A program made the position numbers and the translations under genes. Source: an uncultured Pelagibacteraceae bacterium (lineage in GTDB: Bacteria; Pseudomonadota; Alphaproteobacteria; Pelagibacterales; Pelagibacteraceae). From it: a DNA stretch of 64,000 nt. The stretch is taken from contig CACDRL010000004.1 of NCBI GenBank assembly GCA_902555435.1, positions 1 to 64,000 of the forward strand, in the 5' to 3' direction. Below the pieces are notes generated by a model. It searched no databases, was not told the origin of the DNA, and worked only from the letters and a program-made list of their open reading frames with translations. Shown piece after piece: positions 52,157 through 61,221 of this stretch (position 1 is its first letter; each line of letters opens with the position of its first letter).

Positions 52157-53461
52157 ATGGAAGTGACTAACGATAATAACTGTAGTTGGATTAATGACCT
52201 TAATCCAAGAACAAACATTAATTCCCTTTTAACAAACGATGAGTGTGATTGGTTAATAATAGGAGCTGGTTATACAGGTCTGTCTGCTGCAAGAAAATTA
52301 GCTCAAATAAATTCAAATTTAAAAATTATACTAGCAGATGCTCAACTAGCAGGTGAGGGCGCTAGTGGTAGAAATTCAGGTTATTTGGTTGATACAACTT
52401 TGAATGATGGTTTTACATCAAATAAAGAATTGGAAAATTATAAAAAGAAAGCTGATATTTATTCATTAGGAATAGATGTAGTAAAAAAATTTATTAAAGA
52501 ACACCAAGTAGATTGTGATTGGAATGAAAGTGGAAAATATTTTGCTTCCTCAAAAATTGAAGATAAAAAAATTTTAGAAAATTTTTCTAACACATTATCC
52601 AAACTAGGATTTGAACATAGTATATTAGGAAATAAGGAGTTATCTGAAAGATTAGGTACTTATTTTTATAATATTGGACTTTATACAAAGGGTGGTATTT
52701 TACTACATCCAGGAAAATTAGTTAGGGCAATGGTTGATGCTCTACCTTCCAATGTTTATTTGTATGAAAATTCTTGTTTATTAAATTGGTCTAAAAATAA
52801 AGATTTTATTTATTGTAATTTCAAAAACGGAACAATTAAAACAAAAAACATTATTTTTGCTACGAATGGTTTTATGAAATCATTAGGTATAAAATCAAAT
52901 TATAATTTTCCTATTACTTTAACTGCCAGCATGACAAGAAGATTATCCGATGAAGAATTTAAATCTATCGGAGAACCAAAAGAGTGGGGAGTACTACCTG
53001 TAAGGCCAATGGGCGCCACAATTAGAATGACAAAAGATAGAAGAATTTTAATAAGAAATACAGCCGAAGTTCACAGTCCATTTAATATGTCTAAAAAAAT
53101 TCTTGAAAAAAGATCTATAAGTCAGAAAATTGGAATACAAAAAAGATTTCCTCAATTACCCAATGATATAATTAAATCATCCTGGTCTGGAATTGTATCA
53201 AGAACAAGGAATAGCTCTCAAATATTTGAAAAAATTGATAGTAATATTTTTGCTGTAGGTTGTTATAACGGATCAGGTATTGGCGTAGGAACTTTATTTG
53301 GTGAACAAATTGCACTTAAAGCAATTAATGAAAATACAAGTGAAATAAAAACAATTGAAGCAAGAAACAAACCTACTTGGTTACCACCTCAACCTTTTTT
53401 AAATTTAGGGATTAAAACAAGATTAATTTATGAACGTTTAAGAGCTAGATCTGAAATTTAA
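52157..53461 (+). CDS. FAD-dependent oxidoreductase (DAO family), possible sulfonate-amine oxidase
   Basis: A 434-aa DadA/PuuB-like flavoprotein. CDWLIIGAGYTGLSAARKLAQ is the FAD Rossmann motif, GEGASGRNSGYLVDTTLND the GRNSG contact, and FAVGCYNGSGIGVGTLFGEQIA the C-terminal FAD loop. It is encoded 39 bp after xsc on the same strand, so its substrate may be an amino- or methylaminosulfonate that yields sulfoacetaldehyde, but that is inference. It resembles the 448-aa paralog at 24820 in length and layout. It overlaps the convergent hydratase gene by 4 bp. Confidence 0.78.
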   Translation: MEVTNDNNCSWINDLNPRTNINSLLTNDECDWLIIGAGYTGLSAARKLAQINSNLKIILADAQLAGEGASGRNSGYLVDTTLNDGFTSNKELENYKKKADIYSLGIDVVKKFIKEHQVDCDWNESGKYFASSKIEDKKILENFSNTLSKLGFEHSILGNKELSERLGTYFYNIGLYTKGGILLHPGKLVRAMVDALPSNVYLYENSCLLNWSKNKDFIYCNFKNGTIKTKNIIFATNGFMKSLGIKSNYNFPITLTASMTRRLSDEEFKSIGEPKEWGVLPVRPMGATIRMTKDRRILIRNTAEVHSPFNMSKKILEKRSISQKIGIQKRFPQLPNDIIKSSWSGIVSRTRNSSQIFEKIDSNIFAVGCYNGSGIGVGTLFGEQIALKAINENTSEIKTIEARNKPTWLPPQPFLNLGIKTRLIYERLRARSEI

Positions 53462-54234
53462 ACAATATTTGCCTTTACAGATCCAAGTTTTTCAATTTTA
53501 GCAGAATGTATTCCTTTTTTAACTATTGGAACAACTCCAACCGTAGATCCTGTGAAAACATAAAAATCTTTGTCTAAATTAATTTTATCTTTTTTAACTT
53601 TATTTAAAATAAATCTTAAAGAATTTATTGGATTTATATAAACAGCATTAGTATTTCCATCTACACTTTGCTTAGCTTTTTTATTTGCAATATTTGTTTT
53701 TAAATTACCTATGTTAATTTTTTTAAATTTTTTCTTTTGACCTATTAAAAATTTAATATTACCCCCAAAGTCACTGCTTAAATCTCCAAAAGAAGTAATA
53801 CCTTTTCTTTTTTGTCTATATCCAACTACTTCGATACAAGGTGCCATGTGCGAAATATATTTAGATACATTTTTGTTGGATATTTTGCCTTTAGAGGAGA
53901 AAAAATTTTTTTTGATTAAATAACAAACTTCAACCTCAATACCTAAAGTATATTTGTTTATTTTTACTTTCTTACCGCTTTTTATTAAGTTTTTTTTAAA
54001 AACAGATGCAATAAAAGGTTCTTTTTCTTTTAGTTTTTTCATTAATGGAATACCTGTTCCACCAGCTTTAAAACCTATTATGGGATCTTTAATTTTGCTT
54101 TCACACAATTTTCTAAATTTGTCTGCTTCAGTAAGTTTTTTTGTAAATTTACTAGGTATTGGAGAAATGATTTTGTTTTTTAGAAAAGCATTTACTAATT
54201 TATCTGAAAATTTTTCTTTAAGTGTTCTTGTCAT
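53458..54234 (-). CDS. 2-keto-4-pentenoate hydratase-like protein (MhpD/FAH fold)
   Basis: A 258-aa protein of the FAH/MhpD fold. KIKDPIIGFKAGGTGIPLMKKL, YTLGIEVEVCYLIKKNFF (metal-binding Glu-x-Glu) and FYVFTGSTVGVVPIVKKG are the family marks. It probably hydrates or decarboxylates a 2-oxo acid, but neighbours do not make a clear aromatic pathway. It is followed downstream by the xsc-linked flavoprotein end (convergent) and preceded by the DMT exporter with a 13-bp gap. Confidence 0.75.
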   Translation of the reverse strand: MTRTLKEKFSDKLVNAFLKNKIISPIPSKFTKKLTEADKFRKLCESKIKDPIIGFKAGGTGIPLMKKLKEKEPFIASVFKKNLIKSGKKVKINKYTLGIEVEVCYLIKKNFFSSKGKISNKNVSKYISHMAPCIEVVGYRQKRKGITSFGDLSSDFGGNIKFLIGQKKKFKKINIGNLKTNIANKKAKQSVDGNTNAVYINPINSLRFILNKVKKDKINLDKDFYVFTGSTVGVVPIVKKGIHSAKIEKLGSVKANIV

Positions 54235-54247
54235 ATAAGTTTTAAAT

Positions 54248-55108
54248 TTATTTTTTTTTAGTTTGATTTATAACAAATATTCCTGAAGTTGTAATTATTA
54301 TTGCTCCTATAATAGTAAATAAATCTGGAACATCATCATAAAAGAAAAATCCAAAAATTATTGCCCAAAAAATTAAAGTATAATGGAAGGGTTGAATTAT
54401 GCTAGCTCTTGCGTTTTTGAGTGCTAATATTTGAAAGTATATACCTAATGAAAAAAATAAACCAATTGGCACAAAGAAATATAAAGAATTAAAATCAATA
54501 GGTTGCCAAAAATTAAATGCCATTATTGAAGTTATAATAATCCCAACTAAAGAAGAGTAGAACAAGGATACTTCAGGAGCATCATATTCAGTTATTTTTT
54601 TTGTTGCTACTTGATAAAGACCTAGAAAAAAAGCTGCTAACAAAGGGATAAAAGAATTTACACTAAATACATCAGATGCAGGTCTAATAATAATCAAAAC
54701 TCCAATAAAACCAATAAATATTGCTATCCAAGTTTTGATTGATACTCTCTCATTTAAAATAAATACAGATAAAGCAACTATAATTATTGGTGCAAGTGCA
54801 CCTATGCTATGCGCATTTGCTAAAGACAAATGTTTAAAAGATAAAACAAAAAATCCAGACTCTAAAATTGATAGCAGGCTTCTTGTTATTTGAAGTTTTA
54901 AATTATTAGATCTATAAAAATTAGTATTGTTAGCTCTTTTTGCCTCTATCATGCTTAGCAAAAGTACAAAAGTATATTTAATAAATAACAATTGAAATAT
55001 AGAATAGTGAATTACTGCAGTTTTTTGAACTGCATCAAGAATTGAAAATGAAAAATAAGCAATTATTGCAAAAATAATTCCTAGTGTTTCTTTTGATTTA
55101 AATTTCAT
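54248..55108 (-). CDS. EamA/DMT-family transporter
   Basis: A 286-aa ten-helix protein made of two EamA repeats. NNLKLQITRSLLSILESGFFVLSFKHLSLANAHSIGALAPIIIVALSVFILNERVSIKTW is the hallmark of the first repeat, and ASIIQPFHYTLIFWAIIFGFFFYDDVPDLFTIIGAIIITTSGIFVI of the second. It likely exports an amino acid, carboxylate or metabolite. Divergent from the LysE-type gene with about 50 bp between. Confidence 0.83.
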   Translation of the reverse strand: MKFKSKETLGIIFAIIAYFSFSILDAVQKTAVIHYSIFQLLFIKYTFVLLLSMIEAKRANNTNFYRSNNLKLQITRSLLSILESGFFVLSFKHLSLANAHSIGALAPIIIVALSVFILNERVSIKTWIAIFIGFIGVLIIIRPASDVFSVNSFIPLLAAFFLGLYQVATKKITEYDAPEVSLFYSSLVGIIITSIMAFNFWQPIDFNSLYFFVPIGLFFSLGIYFQILALKNARASIIQPFHYTLIFWAIIFGFFFYDDVPDLFTIIGAIIITTSGIFVINQTKKK

Positions 55109-55160
55109 TTTTTTTTGTTTTAATTTTATTTCAAGTTGTTATTGATTAATTCAGACTGTC

Positions 55161-55760
55161 ATGGATTTTGTATTACTATATTTTGTTATAGCAAGTTTTT
55201 TAATAGTGATAGTGCCTGGCCCCACTGTTAGTCTTATAATTGCTAATTCTTTAAGATCTGGTGTAAAAGCAGGATTATTAAATGTTTTTGGTACCCAAAT
55301 TGGCGTTTTAATTTTGTTATTTTTATTAGCACTTGGATTTGAGATAATTTCTCCTTTTCTAGAAGTGATCATTAATTATGTAAGAATTCTAGGGTCAATT
55401 TATTTAATTTCACTTGGAGTAATTACAATTAAGTCAGATATTGATTTAAACAAAACTCAAGTAACTAAATTTGAAAAAAAATATTTTCTCCAAGGATTAA
55501 TAGTGATTTTAACTAATCCAAAAATATTTTTGTTCCTTGGTGCATTTATTCCTCAATTTATTAATATAAATGAACCTGTTAGCTATCAGATAATTTATTA
55601 TGGAATTATCTTTATAATTGTAGCTACAATATTTGATAGCTCATATGCATTTGTATTTGGCAAGTTTAGAGAATTGATAGCATCACAATATTTTAAAGTT
55701 TTAAATAAAATTGGTGGATTTATATTAATTCTTGTTGGTATTTGGATGTTTTTTTATTAA
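55161..55760 (+). CDS. LysE/RhtB-family exporter
   Basis: A 199-aa, six-helix protein. The VPGPTVSLIIANSLRSGVKAGLLNVFGTQIGVLILLFLLALGF N-terminal half is typical, with LISLGVITIK and an NPKIFLFLGAFIPQFI region in the second half. LysE-type carriers export amino acids such as threonine, lysine or homoserine lactone-like compounds. Convergent with the M23 gene, 4-bp overlap. Confidence 0.86.
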   Translation: MDFVLLYFVIASFLIVIVPGPTVSLIIANSLRSGVKAGLLNVFGTQIGVLILLFLLALGFEIISPFLEVIINYVRILGSIYLISLGVITIKSDIDLNKTQVTKFEKKYFLQGLIVILTNPKIFLFLGAFIPQFININEPVSYQIIYYGIIFIIVATIFDSSYAFVFGKFRELIASQYFKVLNKIGGFILILVGIWMFFY

Positions 55761-56560
55761 TTTTCCAAAACAGACATTGGATCCAATCTAGTTTGAAACC
55801 AATTAACTCTAAAATCAAGATGAGGTCCAGTTGATCTTCCTGTCGATCCGACTGTTCCAATAATATCTCCTTGATTAATTAAATCTCCCACAGAAACTAA
55901 AATATTTTCTAAATGTGAATATATTGTTGAGATGCCATGACCGTGATCCATAATTACTGTACCGCCTGTGTAATATAAATCATCTTCAGCCATTGTAACT
56001 TTTCCTGAGGCAGATGATTTAATCATAGTGCCTTGTTTTGCAGCTATATCAATTCCGTAATGTGGCCATCTAGGTTTACCGTTTAAAATTCTTTGACTAC
56101 CATAAACACCACTAATTATTCCTTCAACAGGCATTATAAATTTTTGCTTAAAAAATTGTAATTCAGAATTAATTGCTCTTGCTTCACCAATTGCATTATT
56201 TTCTTTTTTAATTCTTTTATAGACTGACTCGGGTGGGGTTACTTTGCTTTCTTCTAAGCCATCTATTCTTTGAATATTGTATTTTCTTTTTAAAACTTTT
56301 TTGGTTATTGTAGATTTTTTTCCATCAAAGATTTTTGTAAAAGTAAGATCATATTTTTGATCTCTATCAATACCAAAAACAAAAAAACCATCCTGTGATA
56401 CTCTTACCTCTTTTTTTCCAACGATTATCTTGGCGCCAGGATTTGTCTTTGCTAAAATAAAATGACCTTGTAAGAATTTACCTTGAAATTCTATTGCGTT
56501 TGCAGTTGAAAAAAAAAAGAAAAATATTAGAAAAAATCTATTTATTACTGAGCTGTCCAT
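55757..56560 (-). CDS. Exported M23-family peptidoglycan metallopeptidase
   Basis: A signal peptide (MDSSVINRFFLIFFFFFSTANA) leads a LytM/M23 endopeptidase. Zinc residues are visible as PHYGIDIAAK (His and Asp) and PHLDFRVNW (HxH-type motif reads HLDFRV, so the last His-x-His is H-L-D here), with MDHGHGISTIYSHLENI as the catalytic His region. It would cut peptide crosslinks in the periplasm. The ORF track start is 21 codons upstream; ATG 56560 overlaps the SDR stop by 16 bp and opens the signal peptide. Third-ligand geometry should be checked. Confidence 0.8.
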   Translation of the reverse strand: MDSSVINRFFLIFFFFFSTANAIEFQGKFLQGHFILAKTNPGAKIIVGKKEVRVSQDGFFVFGIDRDQKYDLTFTKIFDGKKSTITKKVLKRKYNIQRIDGLEESKVTPPESVYKRIKKENNAIGEARAINSELQFFKQKFIMPVEGIISGVYGSQRILNGKPRWPHYGIDIAAKQGTMIKSSASGKVTMAEDDLYYTGGTVIMDHGHGISTIYSHLENILVSVGDLINQGDIIGTVGSTGRSTGPHLDFRVNWFQTRLDPMSVLEN

Positions 56561-57303
56561 CCACCGTCTATTATAATTGATGTTCCGGTTATCATTGAGG
56601 AAGCAGGTGAGGCTAAGAAACAAACTGTTGTTGCTACATCACTTTCAGTTGCTGCTTTTCCCATTGGAATGTTTCCAAGTGCCAGTTTTTTAAATTTTTT
56701 ATTTTTAAAGAAATTTTTAACCATTGGAGTTTCAACAAACGTAGGAGCAACGGTATTAACTCTTATATTTCTTTTAGCTAACTCTACACCCATACCCTTT
56801 GTTAAACCTTCAATTCCAAATTTGGTCATATTATAAACATTTCTACCACCCATACCGACATGACCTAATTGGGAAGACATATTAATAATAGAGCCAGGTC
56901 TTTTTTTATTTTTTAGCATTTTTTTTACAACTAATTGGGCAACATTAAATGCAGCTTTAAGATTTAAATCTACTAAGTAGTTCATGCTTGTTTGTTTGAT
57001 TTTTTCAAAGGGTTCAGGGATATTGGTTCCAGCATTATTTACTAAGACATCAATAATTTTGATTTTTTCTAATTTTGTTTTTAGTTCTTCATAATTCATT
57101 ACATCACAAGGAACTTTAATCACTTTACCTTTAATTTTTTTTATGTCTTTTTCTAGTTTATTTAAATCAGAGGGTGTTCTGCTTAATGCTATTACAATCG
57201 CACCAGCTTCTGCCAGTGCAATAGAACAAGCTCTTCCAAGCCCTTTGCCAGCACCGGTAACTAGCGTGTACTTATTTTTAAGATTAATTTTTTGAAGATA
57301 CAT
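56545..57303 (-). CDS. SDR-family oxidoreductase (FabG-like)
   Basis: A 252-aa short-chain dehydrogenase. VTGAGKGLGRACSIAL is the NAD(P) loop, NNAGTN the NNAG motif, NMSSQLGHVG the catalytic Ser, and RNVYNMTKFG the Tyr-x-x-x-Lys pair, followed by GTSIIIDGGWT. It is coupled by TAATG to the TerC gene. It may reduce a sugar or 3-oxo acid; no clear partner. Confidence 0.86.
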   Translation of the reverse strand: MYLQKINLKNKYTLVTGAGKGLGRACSIALAEAGAIVIALSRTPSDLNKLEKDIKKIKGKVIKVPCDVMNYEELKTKLEKIKIIDVLVNNAGTNIPEPFEKIKQTSMNYLVDLNLKAAFNVAQLVVKKMLKNKKRPGSIINMSSQLGHVGMGGRNVYNMTKFGIEGLTKGMGVELAKRNIRVNTVAPTFVETPMVKNFFKNKKFKKLALGNIPMGKAATESDVATTVCFLASPASSMITGTSIIIDGGWTAQ

Positions 57304-57896
57304 TAAAAGAATATTATTTTAATATCTGTATAAATCAACTCAACAGCTACTATTAATATTGCTAATAATCCAACCCATGCAATCCATTTGTATTTTTTTA
57401 TCCATCCAGAAATTAATGTTGCGGCAGTTGCCATTAAAACAATCGATAGAACTAATCCAAATACAAGTAATCCATAATGATCTCCTGCAGCACCAGCCAC
57501 ACCCAAAACATTATCTAAACTCATTGTAAAATCAGCAAGTAACACAGTCCAAATTGCTTTTAAAAAACTTGAGTTATCTACTTTTATGTCTTCTTCTGTG
57601 TCAGATCCTTTTATTACATCAACATAAAGTTTGTAAACAATATAAAGAAGTAAAATTCCTCCAATAAGTCTTAGCCCAGTAATTTGTAAGAGATATGCAG
57701 TTAGCAAGGTTAATATTATTCTTAAAACTACTGCACCACCAATTCCCCAAAATATAACTTTCTTCCTTTGTTCAACAGGAAATTTGGAAGCTACCATTCC
57801 AATTATAATGGCATTGTCACCAGCTAGAACTAAATCTATAAAAATAATTTGAGTTAAAATAGCAATCTGTTCTGGTGTAAAATATTCTGCAAACAT
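57303..57896 (-). CDS. TerC/YjbE-family integral membrane protein
   Basis: A 197-aa protein of about seven helices. AILTQIIFIDLVLAGDNAIIIGMVASKFPVEQRKK and WTVLLADFTMSLDNVLGVAGAAGDHYG contain the paired conserved Asp-x-Asx in membrane helices typical of TerC/YjbE proteins, which are linked to manganese or metal homeostasis in other bacteria. It overlaps both neighbours by TAATG. Confidence 0.87.
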   Translation of the reverse strand: MFAEYFTPEQIAILTQIIFIDLVLAGDNAIIIGMVASKFPVEQRKKVIFWGIGGAVVLRIILTLLTAYLLQITGLRLIGGILLLYIVYKLYVDVIKGSDTEEDIKVDNSSFLKAIWTVLLADFTMSLDNVLGVAGAAGDHYGLLVFGLVLSIVLMATAATLISGWIKKYKWIAWVGLLAILIVAVELIYTDIKIIFF

Positions 57897-59506
57897 TAAT
57901 GCTCTAGTATCATGTCAGCACCTTTTTCTGCAATCATTATTGTAGGTGCATTAGTGTTTCCAGAGGTTATATTGGGCATTATAGAGGCATCTATTACCCT
58001 AAGATTATCAATACCTCTTACTTTTAGTTTTTCATCAACAACTGACATTTCATCCTGACCCATTTTACACGTTCCAACCGGGTGAAATATTGTCTGAGTA
58101 AAATTTGAACCTTCTTTTACTAATTCCTCATCATCAGTTATATGAACACCTGGTCTATATTCTTCTGGTTCATATTTTTTAAAAGTCTCTGTCTCTAGCA
58201 TAATTTTACGAATTATTTTTAAACCAGTTGCTGCAACTTTTCTGTCCTCGTCAGTTGATAAATAATTCATTTTAATTTTTGGATAAACTCTACTGTCAGA
58301 GCTAACTATATTTATTTCACCTCGGCTTGTGGGTCTAATATTTGCGACAGTAGGAGTTATTCCTTCAAAATCATGCATAGGGGTTACTCCTAATATATCA
58401 GTACTTACTGGTGAAACGTGAAACTGTAAATTTGGAGTTGCTCTAGATGGATCGCTTTTAACAAAACCACAAACCTGACTTGCACCCATAGTAACAGGCC
58501 CACTTTGGTTAAAAATATACTCAAGTCCCATCATAAACCTACCAAATAAACTTTCGACTTTTCTATTTAAAGATTTTAAATTTTTTACTTTGTAAACTGG
58601 CCTAAACATTAAATGATCCTGCAAATTCATCCCTACACCATTAGACTCATGCACTATATTAATACCAAGTTTTTTTAGTTTTTCTTTATTTCCTATGCCT
58701 GATACTTGAAGAATATGGGGCGAACCAATAGCACCAGCAGATAAAATTATTTCTTTATTAGCTTTTACTTCAACAAGCTTATCACCTTTATAATAACTAG
58801 CGCCAATAGCTTTCTTTCCTTCAAAATTTATTTTTTGTACGTGAGCTTTTACAACAATCTTTAGATTTGACCTCTTTTTTACTGGATTTAAATATCCTTT
58901 TGCAGCACTACATCTTAACTTTAAACCAGTTTTATTAAAACTTGTTGTAAATTGAAAAAAACCTACACCAGTATTATCTCCAGTATTAAAATCATTTGTT
59001 TTTGGTATTCCATATTCTTCAGCAGCATTTTGAAATTCATCAAGTAGCTTTAAATTAATTTTTTTATTTGCTACTGTAATTGGACCACTGTCATTATGAA
59101 ACTCACCTTTACCTAATTCATTATTTTCTGATTTTAAAAAATAGGGCAGAACATCATTCCAACCCCAGCCTGTATTACCTAACTGGCGCCAAATATTATA
59201 ATCCTCACTTTGTCCTCTTATCCACAAAAGGCCATTGATAGAGGAACTTCCTCCAAGAGTTTTACCTCTTGGATATCTAATCGATCTATTATTCATTTTT
59301 TCATCAGGTTCAGTTTTAAAACACCAATCTACTTTTGGATTATGCATCGTTTTAAAGTAACCAACTGGAATATGGATCCATGGATATGTATCCTTACCAC
59401 CAGCTTCAAGAAGCAAAACTTTATTTTTAGGATTTGCAGACAGTCTATTTGCCAGAACACAACCAGCTGATCCCCCACCAAGAATTATATAATCAAAGAT
59501 TTCCAT
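57896..59506 (-). CDS. GMC-family FAD oxidoreductase (choline-dehydrogenase-like)
   Basis: A 536-aa GMC enzyme. The FAD motif DYIILGGGSAGCVLANRLS is at residues 5-23, GKTLGGSSSINGLLWIRGQ the first signature, and the C terminus has HPVGTCKMG with the catalytic His and VIDASIMPNITSGNTNAPTIMIAEKGADMI with the Asn/His partner. Homologs oxidise choline or other primary alcohols to aldehydes. The downstream SDR, TerC and M23 genes follow in an overlapping string, so it heads this operon. Confidence 0.85.
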   Translation of the reverse strand: MEIFDYIILGGGSAGCVLANRLSANPKNKVLLLEAGGKDTYPWIHIPVGYFKTMHNPKVDWCFKTEPDEKMNNRSIRYPRGKTLGGSSSINGLLWIRGQSEDYNIWRQLGNTGWGWNDVLPYFLKSENNELGKGEFHNDSGPITVANKKINLKLLDEFQNAAEEYGIPKTNDFNTGDNTGVGFFQFTTSFNKTGLKLRCSAAKGYLNPVKKRSNLKIVVKAHVQKINFEGKKAIGASYYKGDKLVEVKANKEIILSAGAIGSPHILQVSGIGNKEKLKKLGINIVHESNGVGMNLQDHLMFRPVYKVKNLKSLNRKVESLFGRFMMGLEYIFNQSGPVTMGASQVCGFVKSDPSRATPNLQFHVSPVSTDILGVTPMHDFEGITPTVANIRPTSRGEINIVSSDSRVYPKIKMNYLSTDEDRKVAATGLKIIRKIMLETETFKKYEPEEYRPGVHITDDEELVKEGSNFTQTIFHPVGTCKMGQDEMSVVDEKLKVRGIDNLRVIDASIMPNITSGNTNAPTIMIAEKGADMILEH

Positions 59507-59540
59507 TTCAATTTCTTATAAAGTAAAAAAATTAAATAAT

Positions 59541-60359
59541 CTATGAATTCAATAAATTTAAAAATTTTTTAAATTCTTGGTTGCTTATACTTACTGATTG
59601 TTTTTTTTGAGGGAATTTTCCACTTAATGCATCTTTTTTAAAAGCTTTTAATGCTTTTAATCTTTCAATATTTACTTGTTGTTTGAGTTTTAATAAATTT
59701 CCATATGCTTTTGCATGTCTAGGGGGAATTAGATTATCTCCACAAATATCTTCCATAAACAAATATATAACATCAGTTTTTTTACCTGAACCCATAGACA
59801 CAGTTATCATGCTTGTTCTATCTGAAATTTCTTTCATTACATTTTCTGGTATAACTTCACCTTCTACCGCGAAGGCTCCTGCATTTTCTAAATCTTTGAA
59901 TTTTTGGAAAAGTTCATGAGCTTCTTTTGGTGTTTTGCCGATAGCTCTTAAACCACCAAACCAAGATGATTTTCTTGGTACTAAACCAAGATGACCCATT
60001 ACAGGAATATCTTCATTAGATAACATTTCTATAACTTCAGTGTTTCTCGGAGTAAAAATTGCGTCAGCTCCATTTTCTAATGCTTTAAACGCACCTTTTA
60101 AAATTTCTTCTTTAGTAACAAATTCCTCCCAAAATAATGACGCTGTTAAGAATAAATTATTTGAACCTTTTCTAACTTCAATAATATTTTTTGCATTTGC
60201 AACAATCATATCAATACCAGCTTCTTCTGCTGCAAAGGCTTCATCAAATGTATTTGCTCTAACTTGAGTAAATTTTTTTTTTCCTTTCAAAGATTTAAGA
60301 TCAGCAACTGTGAGATTTCTTTGTGTAGGTTTGGCTGACCAAGTATAAATATTTTTCAT
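59541..60359 (-). CDS. PanB-like (ketopantoate hydroxymethyltransferase-fold) protein of uncertain function
   Basis: A 272-aa TIM-barrel protein. IPVMGHLGLVPRKSSWFGGLRAIGKT and ENAGAFAVEGEVIP match ketopantoate hydroxymethyltransferase, and LKAFKKDALSGKFP its C-terminal end. By hand alignment the three Mg ligands of E. coli PanB (D45, D84, E114) are replaced: VGDS by VANA, LADLPF by LTASLF and KIEGG by FTPRN. So pantothenate synthesis is doubtful. It could be another PEP-mutase/PanB-superfamily lyase. Monocistronic, divergent from the second 2OG oxygenase. Confidence 0.68.
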   Translation of the reverse strand: MKNIYTWSAKPTQRNLTVADLKSLKGKKKFTQVRANTFDEAFAAEEAGIDMIVANAKNIIEVRKGSNNLFLTASLFWEEFVTKEEILKGAFKALENGADAIFTPRNTEVIEMLSNEDIPVMGHLGLVPRKSSWFGGLRAIGKTPKEAHELFQKFKDLENAGAFAVEGEVIPENVMKEISDRTSMITVSMGSGKKTDVIYLFMEDICGDNLIPPRHAKAYGNLLKLKQQVNIERLKALKAFKKDALSGKFPQKKQSVSISNQEFKKFLNLLNS

Positions 60360-60417
60360 TTTGAATTATTAGAAAAAAATAAATATAGACTTTATATATA
60401 TTTATTAAACTTAAAAT

Positions 60418-60446
60418 TTGACAATAAAACAAATATTCAATATGTT
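60418..60446 (+). promoter_or_regulatory. Consensus sigma70-type promoter giving a leaderless mRNA
   Basis: TTGACA (60418-60423) and TATGTT (60441-60446) are spaced by exactly 17 bp. The predicted transcription start is 60452-60453, the first bases of the ATG at 60452, and no Shine-Dalgarno precedes that ATG. This is the clearest promoter in the window. Confidence 0.7.
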
Positions 60447-60451
60447 TTATT

Positions 60452-61213
60452 ATGCTTTCGGTTGATCAAATTAAGACATACAACAATGATGGTTTAGTAA
60501 AAAGCTCAACTCAATTATCCTCTGATAAAATAAAAGATTTAAATTCAGCCTTAGATAAATATCTTGAAGATCATAAAGGTGAAAATAATGAATTTGTCAG
60601 TGGTTTGTATGAGAGAGACGGTAAATTTTTGGAATTTGCAATGTATCCAGAAATTATACAAGAGGTTAAGCAATTAATCGGAGAAGATATAATTCTTTGG
60701 GGGTCATCATTATTTTGTAAAAAAGAAAAAAATGGCAAAGAAACACCTTGGCACCAAGATGGTGAATACTGGCCTATAAAACCATTGGAGTCAGTAACTG
60801 TTTGGTTATCAATTGATGAAGTTACAGAAGAAAATGGTCCACTACAATATATACCAGGCTCACATTTAGATAAAAAGTTAGCTGAGCACAATACACTAGA
60901 GTCTACGAATGTTACCTTGAATCAAACTTTAAAAAATATTGATGAAATTAAAGACCAAGCAAAATCAGTTCATCTAAAGCCAGGAATGTTCTCAATGCAT
61001 GATGTTTATTTATTTCATGGATCCAGAGCAAATAATTCTGGAAAAAGAAGAGCGGGACTTACGTATAGATATATGCCAGCTACATCTTTTTTTGATCATG
61101 TGGGTGCAAAAACCATAGAAGACAAAGTAGGTTATTCACTTCAAAGAGAGTTACATTTACTCAGTGGTAAAAATAAAGGTGGAAGTAAAATTTTTAAAAA
61201 CCACACAATTTAA
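60452..61213 (+). CDS. Phytanoyl-CoA dioxygenase family protein, copy 2
   Basis: A 253-aa Fe(II)/2-oxoglutarate oxygenase. The iron triad is HQDGEYW (H and D) with a distal His in LFHGSRANNSGKRRAGLTYRY, where the Arg would bind 2-oxoglutarate. TVWLSIDEVTEENGPLQYIPGSH is the classical PhyH stretch. It precedes a flavin monooxygenase by 9 bp. Substrate unknown; the similar gene at 3578 is only distantly related. Confidence 0.83.
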   Translation: MLSVDQIKTYNNDGLVKSSTQLSSDKIKDLNSALDKYLEDHKGENNEFVSGLYERDGKFLEFAMYPEIIQEVKQLIGEDIILWGSSLFCKKEKNGKETPWHQDGEYWPIKPLESVTVWLSIDEVTEENGPLQYIPGSHLDKKLAEHNTLESTNVTLNQTLKNIDEIKDQAKSVHLKPGMFSMHDVYLFHGSRANNSGKRRAGLTYRYMPATSFFDHVGAKTIEDKVGYSLQRELHLLSGKNKGGSKIFKNHTI

Positions 61214-61221
61214 TTAAAAAT

